NCBI RefSeq assembly: GCF_024397855.1
Contig: NZ_CP073343.1
Coordinates: 2,604,001 to 2,668,000 of the forward strand
Length of the DNA stretch: 64,000 nt
Direction: 5' to 3'
Source of the DNA: Marinomonas rhizomae
Lineage (GTDB): Bacteria > Pseudomonadota > Gammaproteobacteria > Pseudomonadales > Marinomonadaceae
Below the pieces are notes generated by a model, which saw only the letters and a program-made list of their open reading frames with translations, ran no database searches and was not told the DNA's origin. Every line of letters starts with the position of its first letter. Position 1 is the stretch's first letter. The translations under genes and the position numbers were made by a program. Below are positions 8,915 to 17,894 of this stretch, piece by piece.

Positions 8915-10048
8915 ATGAAAATTACAAAAATAACAATTAGGCGCATCGCCATTCCATTTACGGCAGGAGTACGAGACATCGCCCCTGTAAAAGAGGAAGA
9001 CAAATTCAACGGCGCCTCTCCTAATATCGACAAGATGGAATCGTTGCTCGTTGAAGTAGAAACAGATACCGGCCTAGTTGGCTGGGGCGAAGCGTTCGGT
9101 CATGCTTCAAACATCGTGACTTATGCGGCTTTAGAACACCTTGTTGCACCTATGTTTGTTGGCAAAAACATCGCAAATTACGAACAACACCTCTACGCAG
9201 CCAAGCGTGCATTGCATAGCTTTGGTAGCTCAGGTCCTATGCTCTATGCCTTATCAGCAATCGATATTGCCATTTGGGATCTTAAAGCACAGCATGCCAA
9301 GCAACCCCTGTACAAATTTCTTGGCGGCACTACGGGCAAGATCAGTCTTTACGCTAGCTTAGTGAGCTACGGTAACGAACCAGATAAAGTCCGTGAAAAT
9401 GTCTTACGAACTGCCAATGCTGGCTTCAAAAAAATCAAACTACACGAAACAACCTATGCGGCTATTGCTGCTGCACGCGATGCATTGCCTGACGACGTAG
9501 AGCTCATGGTTGATGTTAATTGCCCTTGGAATCTTACGGAAGCAACAGACAACGTCACTGAGTTAAAACCGCTTAACTTAGGTTGGGTAGAAGAACCTGT
9601 TTGGCCGCCAGAAGATGCAGCTCAACTTGCAACCATTAGAAAAATTGGCGTGCCTGTCTCGGCGGGTGAAAACGCCTCTGGCCCAGAAGGGTTTGAACAG
9701 TTATTTAAAGCAGGAGCCATTGATATTGCTCAGCCAAGCGTCAGCAAAATAGGTGGTATTACAGGCATGTACGATGTGTGCAAACGCGCCAAACATCATA
9801 ACGTACAAGTCGTACCTCACTGCTTCTACTATGGTGCCGGTATGATAGCGACTGCCCATTTCATCGCAGCCACCATGCCTGAAACATCATTAGAAATTCC
9901 CTTTATTGAGTTGGCTGATTCTCTTCATCCACTTAATGAATGCCCTGCAACATTCGATCTTGGAGATTCTCTAGGTCTAGGGTTCTCACCGAAGCCTGAA
10001 ACCTTAGAGAAATACACCATAGCAAGCTGCTTAATTAGCGAAAAATAG
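8915..10048 (+). CDS. Mandelate racemase/muconate lactonizing enzyme family protein (enolase superfamily)
   Basis: A 377-residue barrel enzyme that would abstract the proton next to a carboxylate on a sugar acid or cyclic acid. Visible catalytic elements are the KIK pair at Lys173/Lys175, magnesium ligands Asp200 (MVDVN), Glu226 (WVEEP) and Glu252 (SAGEN), and a later His302 (VPHCFYYG). The start is set at the ATG at 8915; an upstream in-frame TTG at 8858 would place the operator-like repeat inside the coding region. It heads a run with the TRAP genes, so the transporter probably imports its substrate. Racemase, dehydratase or cycloisomerase activity cannot be told apart by eye. Confidence 0.85.
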   Translation: MKITKITIRRIAIPFTAGVRDIAPVKEEDKFNGASPNIDKMESLLVEVETDTGLVGWGEAFGHASNIVTYAALEHLVAPMFVGKNIANYEQHLYAAKRALHSFGSSGPMLYALSAIDIAIWDLKAQHAKQPLYKFLGGTTGKISLYASLVSYGNEPDKVRENVLRTANAGFKKIKLHETTYAAIAAARDALPDDVELMVDVNCPWNLTEATDNVTELKPLNLGWVEEPVWPPEDAAQLATIRKIGVPVSAGENASGPEGFEQLFKAGAIDIAQPSVSKIGGITGMYDVCKRAKHHNVQVVPHCFYYGAGMIATAHFIAATMPETSLEIPFIELADSLHPLNECPATFDLGDSLGLGFSPKPETLEKYTIASCLISEK

Positions 10049-10108
10049 CACAATATTTCTTAGCACAATAAAAATAATCTACGCTTAAAGCGTATTTAGG
10101 AGAAGACT

Positions 10109-11104
10109 ATGTTCACACGAAAAACCCTTGCGGCCCTCACTATCACATCAGCCCTTGCTGTCACACCAACGGCTTTTGCAGCAAAAATGATAACGGTTGC
10201 TAACTTTTTTCCTGATACTCACCCAAACAGTATCGCCCTAAAAGACACCTTCAAAAAAGATGTCGAAAGCCTTAGCAATGGCGAGCTAAAAGTTAAAGTG
10301 TTTAGCAATGGTGTATTGGGCGCAGAAGAAAAGCTTTATAACTCCGTTCGAGGCGGCACCATTAGCATGGCTATCCTCGGCACCATTATGGATAAAGAAG
10401 TAGAAAATGTTGGCATCATCCAACTGCCCTTCTTATTCAAAAATTACGAACACGCTCAAAACGCGTTAAACAGCGATATCGGCCAGAAATTGGTGAATGA
10501 TATGGACACCAATACAGGGATGCATTTCCTGGCTTATGGTGTACAAGGTTTCCGCGTAGTTGCCAGTAACCGAGAAATCTCTTCTATGGATGATTTCAAA
10601 GGATTGCGCCTTCGCTTCCCTGGTATTTCCAGTATGCTAGAAATCGGTAAAAACCTAGGTGCGAATATCACGCCTTTGCCTATTTCTGAAGTGTTTAGTG
10701 CATTAGAGCAAGGTGTTGTGGATGGCGTTGAAAACCCATATCCAAATATCGTCGCGTCTAAGTGGTATGAAATTGTGAAATACATCACAGAAACGAATCA
10801 CGTTTTCACGCCAAACTTGTACTTGATGAACAACAACACTTGGAACGGCTTAACCAAGGAGCAACAAACAGCTGTCTCTACAGCGGCACAAAATGCAGCG
10901 AAGCAAGAATGGAGTTTGTTGATCAAACAAGAAGCACAAAACAAAGCAACTCTTGAGCAAGATGGTGTGAAAATCACCGTTCCAGATCAAGCATTCCACA
11001 GTGCGTTAATACAAGCAGAACAGTCTGCTTATGAAAATTTCTATAAATCACACCCAGGTGCTCGCGATATTGTCCAAGAGATCATTGCACTAGGCGAAAA
11101 GTAA
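10109..11104 (+). CDS. TRAP transporter substrate-binding protein, DctP family
   Basis: Periplasmic binding component (331 residues) of a sodium-driven TRAP carboxylate transporter. A signal peptide ends near TAFAAKM. Family features include FFPDTHPNSIAL at the start, the central GLRLRFPG segment with the arginine that pairs with the ligand carboxylate, and the GVVDGVENPYPNI motif. An AGGAG site precedes the ATG. It is the first TRAP gene, followed by a strong hairpin and then the two membrane subunits. Substrate is probably that of the enolase-family enzyme just upstream. Confidence 0.93.
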   Translation: MFTRKTLAALTITSALAVTPTAFAAKMITVANFFPDTHPNSIALKDTFKKDVESLSNGELKVKVFSNGVLGAEEKLYNSVRGGTISMAILGTIMDKEVENVGIIQLPFLFKNYEHAQNALNSDIGQKLVNDMDTNTGMHFLAYGVQGFRVVASNREISSMDDFKGLRLRFPGISSMLEIGKNLGANITPLPISEVFSALEQGVVDGVENPYPNIVASKWYEIVKYITETNHVFTPNLYLMNNNTWNGLTKEQQTAVSTAAQNAAKQEWSLLIKQEAQNKATLEQDGVKITVPDQAFHSALIQAEQSAYENFYKSHPGARDIVQEIIALGEK

Positions 11105-11111
11105 GCTTGAT

Positions 11112-11148
11112 AAGGGCGTCTATATAATCCATATAGACGCCCTTTTTT
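11112..11148 (+). terminator. Intra-operon terminator/attenuator after dctP-type gene
   Basis: A perfect 14-bp stem (11112-11125 with 11131-11144), five-base loop and a T6 tract within 11143-11148 make a textbook intrinsic terminator. It lies inside the TRAP operon, which would give more binding protein than membrane subunits. Confidence 0.8.
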
Positions 11149-11191
11149 ACTCTTAAACCTTAATACTGTTTGACCAATTAAGAGCTTCACC

Positions 11192-11707
11192 ATGATGAAA
11201 AAGCTATCTCGCTCTGTAGACTTACTACTGGGAATCGGCATGGCGGGTTGTCTGGCCACGATGTCCTGCCTTGTCTTCTCGAATGTCATTTTGCGCTACT
11301 TATTCGACTCAGGTATTACATGGTCGGAAGAAATGTCGCGCTACCTATTTGTTTTTATGATTTTTCTCGGCACGACACGAGCTATGAAGCTCAATCAACA
11401 TTTGAATGTCGATATTTTCATAAAGCTTATGCCCTTCAAATGGCTACGAGTTGCGCTGCAACTTATTTCTGCGGCCTTAATGCTGTACGCCCTCTGGTTA
11501 CTTATTGATGGTAGCTGGCAGCTAGTCAAAATAAACATTAACACCCTTGGCCCTGCTACTAATATGCCTCTATGGCTACTCTATGCTGGCGCCATGATTA
11601 TGGGCGCTTGCATGTGCTTGTTTATTTTATTTGGCATTAGACGCTTATTCGAAAACGAACAGCAACAAGACGCTCTCAATAAAAATCATCAAGAAGGAGA
11701 AGCATAA
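11192..11707 (+). CDS. TRAP transporter small permease, DctQ family
   Basis: Small membrane subunit (171 residues) with four predicted transmembrane stretches at about residues 12-33, 48-65, 87-108 and 127-148. The LRYLFDSGITWSEEMSRYLF segment and FLGTTRAMKLNQHLNVDIF are typical for DctQ. Its TAA stop overlaps the ATG of the large permease (TAATG), indicating coupling. It forms the inner-membrane complex with the next gene. Confidence 0.92.
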   Translation: MMKKLSRSVDLLLGIGMAGCLATMSCLVFSNVILRYLFDSGITWSEEMSRYLFVFMIFLGTTRAMKLNQHLNVDIFIKLMPFKWLRVALQLISAALMLYALWLLIDGSWQLVKININTLGPATNMPLWLLYAGAMIMGACMCLFILFGIRRLFENEQQQDALNKNHQEGEA

Positions 11708-12987
11708 TGGAGCTGGTCATTTTTGCTGGCGCGTTATTTGGCGCCATTATTATCGGTATGCCTATCGCCTTCGCGCTCATCATGACAGGCATGGCGCTGA
11801 TGTTTTACATGGACATGTTTAACAGTCAGTTGATTGCAGAAAACCTAGTCAGCGGTAGCAATAATTTCTCTTTGATGGCCATTCCCTTCTTCATACTTGC
11901 AGGGGAGTTAATGAATGCAGGCGGGATTACCCGTCGAATCATTGATTTAGGCATGACCATGCTGGGTCACAAAAAAGGCGGTATGGGTTATGTAACCATT
12001 GTGGCAGCGATACTTTTTGCGTCGTTATCAGGTTCCGCCGTTGCCGACACCGTCGCTCTTGGCGCTATATTGATTCCACTCATGGTGAAAGCGGGTTATG
12101 ACCACAACCGCTCTTGTGGCCTTATTGCCTCAAGTGGCATCATTGCCCCAATTTTACCGCCAAGCATTCCATTGATTTTATTTGGTGTCACCAGCGGTGT
12201 TTCTATCTCACAGCTTTTTATTGCGGGTTTGGCGCCTGGCCTAATGATGGGTGTGCTGCTTATTTTTGTATGGTGGTACGTAACGCGCAAAGAAGACATT
12301 GAATTACTAGAAAAAGCCAGTCTTAGTGAGCGTCTACACGCTCTAAAGAATGCGTTATGGGCGCTCATCCTGCCAGTCATTATTGTTGTTGGTTTGCGCT
12401 TTGGCGTCTTCACTCCAACCGAAGCGGGTGCTGTTGCGGCGTTCTACGCATTGTTTATTGGAACATTTGTCTATCGCGAACTCACACCTAAGCGTTTATA
12501 TGGTGTGTTAGTAAATTGCGCGACCCTAACCAGTATTATTATGTTCTTGGTAGCGGCCTCTTCTATTGCCGCTTGGATGATCACCATGGCGGATATTCCG
12601 GGTGCTGTGTCTGAGTTACTACAACGCTGGAAAGACGACCCAACCACTCTAATGATCATTATCAACATCTTGGTATTAATCATCGGTATGGCGATGGACC
12701 TTGCGCCGGTTATCTTAATTTTGACTCCGGTTCTCATGCCTGTTGTTACAGCGGCAGGTATTGACCCTGTCTATTTTGGCATCGTCTTTGTGCTTAACTT
12801 AAGTATTGGTTTACTGACACCGCCAGTGGGAACGGTATTAGCGGCCATATCAAGTGTCGGCAACACCAGCATGGGAGCGGTTACAAAAGGTATTGCGCCT
12901 TTCTTATTGGCTCAACTGGCCTTGCTTATTGCGTTAATTCTGTTCCCTTCACTGGTCTTGGTGCCTTTCCATGCCCTGTATAATTAG
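11707..12987 (+). CDS. TRAP transporter large permease, DctM family
   Basis: A 426-residue, highly hydrophobic protein with about twelve membrane segments. The opening GIPMAFAL-like region, AIPFFILAGELMNAGGITRRI, GGMGYVTIVAAILFASLSGSA and LLTPPVGT are family hallmarks. It is the sodium-coupled translocation subunit working with the DctQ and DctP partners upstream. Normal length; last gene of the operon. Confidence 0.94.
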   Translation: MELVIFAGALFGAIIIGMPIAFALIMTGMALMFYMDMFNSQLIAENLVSGSNNFSLMAIPFFILAGELMNAGGITRRIIDLGMTMLGHKKGGMGYVTIVAAILFASLSGSAVADTVALGAILIPLMVKAGYDHNRSCGLIASSGIIAPILPPSIPLILFGVTSGVSISQLFIAGLAPGLMMGVLLIFVWWYVTRKEDIELLEKASLSERLHALKNALWALILPVIIVVGLRFGVFTPTEAGAVAAFYALFIGTFVYRELTPKRLYGVLVNCATLTSIIMFLVAASSIAAWMITMADIPGAVSELLQRWKDDPTTLMIIINILVLIIGMAMDLAPVILILTPVLMPVVTAAGIDPVYFGIVFVLNLSIGLLTPPVGTVLAAISSVGNTSMGAVTKGIAPFLLAQLALLIALILFPSLVLVPFHALYN

Positions 12988-13017
12988 CCAATAACGTCTG
13001 TTTTTTCAGAAAAATAT

Positions 13018-13055
13018 ATGGCTTTCTCACAAAGTGAACCAAGTGAGGAAGCCAT
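13018..13055 (+). terminator. Terminator of the TRAP operon
   Basis: A 13-bp stem (13018-13030 with 13043-13055, one G-U pair) and 12-base loop follow the large permease. Only a short T-run follows, so strength is uncertain. Confidence 0.5.
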
Positions 13056-13114
13056 TTAAAACTTGATAAGAATCATAATACTCGATATAAAGACATCTTG
13101 AAGTGGAGATGATG

Positions 13115-14035
13115 ATGAGTAAAAAGTTCTTATTGCTAACACCTGAAGACGGCGCTGATGTCCTAAAAAGCCTAGCGGCTCCAGCGCGTTTGGCAATTTT
13201 GTCCTTGCTACATGAAAAAGGGCCAATGAATGTTAATGATATTGCCGACTTACTCGAATTACCGCAGTCATCTACCTCCAGCCACATCAACTCCCTCGAA
13301 ACAGTGGGTTTAATCACCACAGAAAGTCAAAAAGGTCGTAAAGGCAGCCAAAAAATATGCCGTGCGACACACGAAGAAATCGTCCTATCTTTCAGCAACA
13401 CCAAGCAAAATCAAAATAATGTCATTGAAGTATCCATGCCTGTTGGCCTGTATTCTGAATTTGATGTGATGGCGCCTTGTGGCTTGTGCTCTGAGTCTGG
13501 CATTGTTGGATTCCTAGACAGCCCAGATACTTACCTTTCTCCAGACCGTATGCGAGCCAGCCTATTATGGTTCACCAAAGGCTATGTGGAATATCAATTC
13601 CCTAACAACGCCCGCATTGCAGGCCAGACAGTCAAAGAGCTAGAGCTGGTAATGGAGCTTTCTTCTGAAGTCCCTGGCACTTCTGAAAACTGGCCTTCGG
13701 ACATCCATATTTCCATCAATGGCAAAACCGCTGCTATCTGGACCGCCCCTGGGGATTATGGCGACCATCAAGGCAAATACACGCCAGATTGGTGGAAGCT
13801 GGCAGGCAGCCAATATGGACATTTAAAAAGCTTCCGAGTCACTAATAACGGGACTTTTGTGGATGGCATGCGCGTCTCAGACATTTCTTTGAAAGACCTA
13901 GCACTTGAAGAGCACAGATCCATTCGGGTACGAATTTCAGTCCCTAATAATGCTGAACACCCTGGCGGCATCAATATTTTTGGCAAACAATTTGGCAATT
14001 ACGACCAAGACATTATATTACGCCTTCAATCTTAA
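13115..14035 (+). CDS. ArsR-like winged-helix transcriptional regulator with large C-terminal domain
   Basis: A 306-residue protein. Residues 10-90 form an ArsR-type winged helix (KSLAAPARLAILSLLHEKG, then LPQSSTSSHINSLETVGLI). The remaining 200 residues contain CGLCSESG and a beta-rich region ending HPGGINIFGKQFGNY, unlike short ArsR repressors; predicted regulators of this architecture often sit beside glycosidase genes. GTG at 13103 and ATGs at 13109, 13112 and 13115 are in frame; the GGAG at 13105-13108 best serves 13115. It lies just before the arabinofuranosidase operon and probably regulates it in response to a sugar bound by the C-terminal domain (inference). Confidence 0.82.
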   Translation: MSKKFLLLTPEDGADVLKSLAAPARLAILSLLHEKGPMNVNDIADLLELPQSSTSSHINSLETVGLITTESQKGRKGSQKICRATHEEIVLSFSNTKQNQNNVIEVSMPVGLYSEFDVMAPCGLCSESGIVGFLDSPDTYLSPDRMRASLLWFTKGYVEYQFPNNARIAGQTVKELELVMELSSEVPGTSENWPSDIHISINGKTAAIWTAPGDYGDHQGKYTPDWWKLAGSQYGHLKSFRVTNNGTFVDGMRVSDISLKDLALEEHRSIRVRISVPNNAEHPGGINIFGKQFGNYDQDIILRLQS

Positions 14036-14358
14036 GGAAGGTAGAACAAGTCCTTAACCTCATACACAGCATCTTATTTTCTGATTTTGATATCAGCACG
14101 CCTGTTATAGCGATTAAAATTTAAAAAGACCATAAATCTCAACGCCTTAGAAAATCGTCAAACATTCACCTCTTTCTTTTTTCGTTAAAAATCCCGCCAA
14201 GACATACCAATTTCGGTATTTAATTGCACGAAAATTAAACGTCTTATTGATTGACCTCAGGTCAAATATGCACTTAATATCCATTAATCGGATAACAAAC
14301 AAAAAATCAGATACTTAAAAATACCTTAAATAAGTACAAAAATAAGAAAGGAGTAAGC
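14036..14358 (+). promoter_or_regulatory. Intergenic control region of the arabinoside operon
   Basis: This 323-base gap has no gene. It contains ATACC-N6-GGTAT (14204-14219) and the perfect palindrome TTGACCT-c-AGGTCAA (14251-14265), about 95 bases before the GH51 start. Both are plausible operators for the adjacent ArsR-like regulator. The segment is AT-rich and ends in an AAGGAG ribosome-binding site. Confidence 0.45.
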
Positions 14359-15867
14359 ATGCGCGCCAACGTGACTGCACACAAAGATTATGTGATTGCT
14401 AAAATAGACCCTCGCCTTTACGGCTCTTTCATCGAACATTTAGGTCGCGCTGTTTACAGCGGCATCTACGAGCCAGGCCATCCGACTGCCGACGAGCACG
14501 GTTTTCGCCAAGATGTTATCGAGCTGATCAAAGACATCGATGTACCAGTTACTCGTTACCCTGGTGGTAACTTCGTTTCTGCTTATAACTGGGAAGATGG
14601 CATAGGGCCAAAAGAAGACCGCCCGACTCGCTTAGACCTCGCTTGGCACACCTCAGAAAGCAACGAAATAGGCATTCACGAATTTGCCGAATGGGCAGAA
14701 CAAGCGGGCACAGAAATGATGTTAGCAGTGAATCTTGGATCACGAGGTTTAGATGAAGCTCGCGCCTTCTTAGAATATGTTAATCACCCTGGTGGCTCTT
14801 ACTGGTCTGACCTACGTAAGCAAAACGGTCGCGAAGAACCTTGGGACGTGAAACTTTGGTGTCTTGGTAATGAAATGGATGGCCCTTGGCAGATCGGTCA
14901 AAAAACAGCAGCGGAATACGGCCGAGTCGCCTTTGAAACCGCTAAAGCCATGCGTGCCTTCGACAAGAATATCGAACTGGTTGTGTGTGGTTCTTCTTCC
15001 CCTAAAATGGCCACTTACCCAGAATGGGAAAGTACTGTTCTAGATTATACATACGAAACCGTCGACTATATTTCATTGCATATGTATTTCGATGACCATG
15101 AAAAGAACACGGCCAACTATTTAGCAAAAGCCAGCTTACTGGATAACTACATAGACACTATTGCGGCGGTCATTAAAACCACCAAAGCGAAAAAACGCTC
15201 TACCCACGACGTATATATTTCTTTTGATGAATGGAACGTCTGGTACCACTCCAACGAGCAAGACAAGAAAATCCTTGGCGGCAATGACGGCTGGCCACAT
15301 GCTCCAGCATTACTAGAAGACATTTACGACTTTGCTGATACGCTGCAAGTTGGCTGCATTCTGAACAGCTTTATTCGTCACAGCGACGTGGTCAAAATTG
15401 GCTGTTTAGCACAATTGGTTAACGTTATCGCACCGATTATGACAGTGAAAGACGGCCCAGCTTGGCGCCAGTCTACTTACTACCCATATTTGTATGCTTC
15501 CCAATATGGCCGCGGTACAGCGCTCAATCTTGCAGTGCAATGCGAAAGTTACAGTACAGACTTTGCTAAAGATGTACCGTATTTAGATGTGTCTGCCGTG
15601 GAATCTGATAAAGATGGCGGATTGACCTTCTTCATCGTTAACCGTCACCCAGATGAAAGCATTGAATTAGATCTATCTCTACAAGGCTTTACGCACCAGA
15701 CAGTAATTATGGATAAAGTCATGTCAGGTCATGCACTTGACGCTAAGAATGGCCCAGATGCAGAGCAAGTGGCACCAAAAGATGGTCAAGGCGCATCTGT
15801 TACGCAGCAAAAACTAACGGCAAGCATTGCTCCTATGAGCTATCGCATGATTCGACTTGGGGTGTAA
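14359..15867 (+). CDS. abfA: Alpha-L-arabinofuranosidase, glycoside hydrolase family 51
   Basis: Releases terminal L-arabinofuranose from arabino-oligosaccharides. The 502 residues cover the barrel and C-terminal beta domain of GH51. The acid/base glutamate is Glu172 in CLGNEMDGPW and the nucleophile is Glu291 in FDEWNVWY; YPGGNFVSAYNWEDGIGP near residue 67 and SLHMYF are further family motifs. No signal peptide is present, so it acts in the cytosol on imported oligosaccharides, which matches the ABC importer encoded immediately downstream. First gene of a six-gene co-directional run. Confidence 0.95.
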   Translation: MRANVTAHKDYVIAKIDPRLYGSFIEHLGRAVYSGIYEPGHPTADEHGFRQDVIELIKDIDVPVTRYPGGNFVSAYNWEDGIGPKEDRPTRLDLAWHTSESNEIGIHEFAEWAEQAGTEMMLAVNLGSRGLDEARAFLEYVNHPGGSYWSDLRKQNGREEPWDVKLWCLGNEMDGPWQIGQKTAAEYGRVAFETAKAMRAFDKNIELVVCGSSSPKMATYPEWESTVLDYTYETVDYISLHMYFDDHEKNTANYLAKASLLDNYIDTIAAVIKTTKAKKRSTHDVYISFDEWNVWYHSNEQDKKILGGNDGWPHAPALLEDIYDFADTLQVGCILNSFIRHSDVVKIGCLAQLVNVIAPIMTVKDGPAWRQSTYYPYLYASQYGRGTALNLAVQCESYSTDFAKDVPYLDVSAVESDKDGGLTFFIVNRHPDESIELDLSLQGFTHQTVIMDKVMSGHALDAKNGPDAEQVAPKDGQGASVTQQKLTASIAPMSYRMIRLGV

Positions 15868-15910
15868 TACCCCAAGTTTTTCCGTTTAAAATTTGCTGAG
15901 AGAGGAAACC

Positions 15911-17011
15911 ATGTCTGCATCTATCTCTATAAAAAATATAACAAAGCGATATGACAGTGTTACCGTATTAGACGACATTAACCTACACATCGAAGACGGC
16001 GAGTTTGTTGTATTTCTTGGCCCTTCTGGCTGCGGTAAATCTACCCTATTGCGTATGATTGCGGGGCTAGAATCCATCACCGATGGCGCTATTGAAATTG
16101 GCGAAAAACGCATCGACACGCTACCACCAGGGCAACGTGGTGTTGCTATGGTGTTTCAGTCCTATGCGCTCTACCCACACATGACGACGCGTCAAAATAT
16201 GGCGTTCGGTCTAGAGAATGTGAAAGTAGCCCAAGACGAAATTGATCGTCGCGTTAATGACGCAGCGAAAATTCTCGAAATCGATCACTTACTAGATCGT
16301 AAACCCGGACGTCTGTCTGGCGGTCAGCGTCAACGTGTCGCTATTGGCCGCGCCATTGTCAAAGAGCCTAAAGCCTTTCTCTTTGACGAGCCCCTGTCTA
16401 ATTTAGATGCTGCTCTTCGCGGTAGAACACGATTAGAACTGGCACAACTCCACCAGCGCCTTGGTTCGACCATGATTTTTGTGACCCATGATCAGGTGGA
16501 AGCGATGACGTTGGCAGATCGCATCGTCATCATGCACAACCAAAAAATAGAACAAATCGGCACACCTATGGAGATTTATCAATATCCTGTGAGTCGTTTT
16601 GTTGCTGAATTTGTTGGCTCTCCGCCAATGTCCATGTTGCCTATTAATCACATAGAAAAAACAACCAATGGCGTTACTGTTGAAGTTAGTGGAGCTGGAA
16701 CCGTCGCCACAGCGATTAGCCTGCCACCAGAGTTCAACGCCAAAGACGCGGTAATCGGCATTAGAGCAGAAGACACTGAAGTGGTTTCTGAACAAGAAGA
16801 TGGCCTAGATTTGACGATAAAAGTCGTCGAGCGCCTTGGCGATCGTACACTTCTTTATGGCACATTAATTGATGGCACAGAGCTAATTGCAGAGGATTCC
16901 GGACGTTCAAAAGTAAAAGCCGGCGATAAGGTTCGGGTGGCAATATCTCCTCATGCTGCGCATATTTTTGACGGTGATGGACTTGCTCACCACAGTCAGC
17001 TGGAGGTGTAA
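15911..17011 (+). CDS. Sugar ABC transporter ATP-binding protein (UgpC/MsmK type)
   Basis: ATPase of a CUT1-type carbohydrate importer, 366 residues from the ATG at 15911, which has a GAGAGGA site; an upstream TTG at 15893 is unlikely. Walker A GPSGCGKST is at 37-45, followed by the Q-loop VFQSYALYPHM, signature LSGGQRQR and Walker B FLFDEPLSNLDA. The C-terminal third is the TOBE-like regulatory domain. It drives the two permeases that follow. These ATPases are sometimes shared by several importers, so it may serve other sugars too. Confidence 0.94.
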   Translation: MSASISIKNITKRYDSVTVLDDINLHIEDGEFVVFLGPSGCGKSTLLRMIAGLESITDGAIEIGEKRIDTLPPGQRGVAMVFQSYALYPHMTTRQNMAFGLENVKVAQDEIDRRVNDAAKILEIDHLLDRKPGRLSGGQRQRVAIGRAIVKEPKAFLFDEPLSNLDAALRGRTRLELAQLHQRLGSTMIFVTHDQVEAMTLADRIVIMHNQKIEQIGTPMEIYQYPVSRFVAEFVGSPPMSMLPINHIEKTTNGVTVEVSGAGTVATAISLPPEFNAKDAVIGIRAEDTEVVSEQEDGLDLTIKVVERLGDRTLLYGTLIDGTELIAEDSGRSKVKAGDKVRVAISPHAAHIFDGDGLAHHSQLEV

Positions 17012-17012
17012 A

Positions 17013-17894
17013 ATGGCAGAAAGTTATCGTCGTTCCCGTTGGTCGAATGGCTTGTTTGTCGTTCCCTATCTCAGTGTCTTTTTGACCTTGCTGGTTTTCC
17101 CCCTTGGCTGGGGAATTTGGCTATCACTGAATAAAGTCGATCTGTTTGGTGGCGAACGCTTCATCGGCTTAAAAAACTACGCCCGTGTACTAAGTGATCC
17201 AATTTTTGGCCAAGCTGTCAAAAACACGGTCATTTTTGTTGGGGTGTCTGTTCCTACCTTAGTGGTTTTAGGTTTGTTTCTCGCATTGGCCTTGAACAAA
17301 ACCACCAAGGGCTCGTCTTTCTTACGCGGCGTATTTTTTGCGTCTTCCATCTTATCTGTCACTATTGTAACGCTCATTTGGCGAATCGTTTTCATTCCTA
17401 ATGACGGCTTAATGGCACTGATTTTTGAATATTTCGGTTGGCAGCCAATAGGTTTCCTATCAACCACTGGTTGGTCATTATTTTCAGTTGGTGTCGCAAC
17501 GGTTTGGTGGTGTATCGGTTTGCCGATGATGTTGTTCTTAGCAGCATTACAACAAATACCGAAAGACCTTTATGAAGCCGCGGCTCTCGACAATGCTTCG
17601 CGCTGGCGAGTCCTCACGCGTATCACGCTGCCGTCGATTAAATCGACAATTATGCTGGTCGCGATTATCCAAGTCGTCATGCAATTCCAGTTATTTGGTC
17701 AGGCTCAATTGATGACAAACGGTGGCCCTGCGGGTTCGTCACGACCCATTGTCATGTACATATACGAAGTTGGCTTCTTACGCTGGGATATTGGTATGGG
17801 CGCGGCTGCGTCGCAAGTTCTGTTTTTAATCATTCTCTGTGCCGCCATGTTGCAGTATTGGGTCAGCACTCGTAAAGAGGAGACAGACGCATGA
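17013..17894 (+). CDS. Sugar ABC transporter permease (MalF/UgpA type)
   Basis: A 293-residue inner-membrane protein with about six membrane segments. The EAA loop reads YEAAALDNASRWRVLTRITLPS, placing it in the carbohydrate permease group. A TGGAGG site at 17001-17006 just before the ATG at 17013 decides this start over the longer frame. The ATPase gene ends two bases upstream. Its last four bases overlap the next permease (ATGA). It forms the heterodimeric channel with that permease. Confidence 0.94.
   Translation: MAESYRRSRWSNGLFVVPYLSVFLTLLVFPLGWGIWLSLNKVDLFGGERFIGLKNYARVLSDPIFGQAVKNTVIFVGVSVPTLVVLGLFLALALNKTTKGSSFLRGVFFASSILSVTIVTLIWRIVFIPNDGLMALIFEYFGWQPIGFLSTTGWSLFSVGVATVWWCIGLPMMLFLAALQQIPKDLYEAAALDNASRWRVLTRITLPSIKSTIMLVAIIQVVMQFQLFGQAQLMTNGGPAGSSRPIVMYIYEVGFLRWDIGMGAAASQVLFLIILCAAMLQYWVSTRKEETDA

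Noticed and set aside
12096..12413. 105-residue minus-strand frame
   Set aside because: Shadow of the large TRAP permease; composition follows the reverse complement of its membrane segments.
13103..13114. GTG or earlier ATG starts for the ArsR-like regulator
   Set aside because: The ribosome-binding site overlaps these codons and spacing only suits 13115.
16433..16795. 120-residue minus-strand frame
   Set aside because: Antisense to the ABC ATPase, no independent signals.
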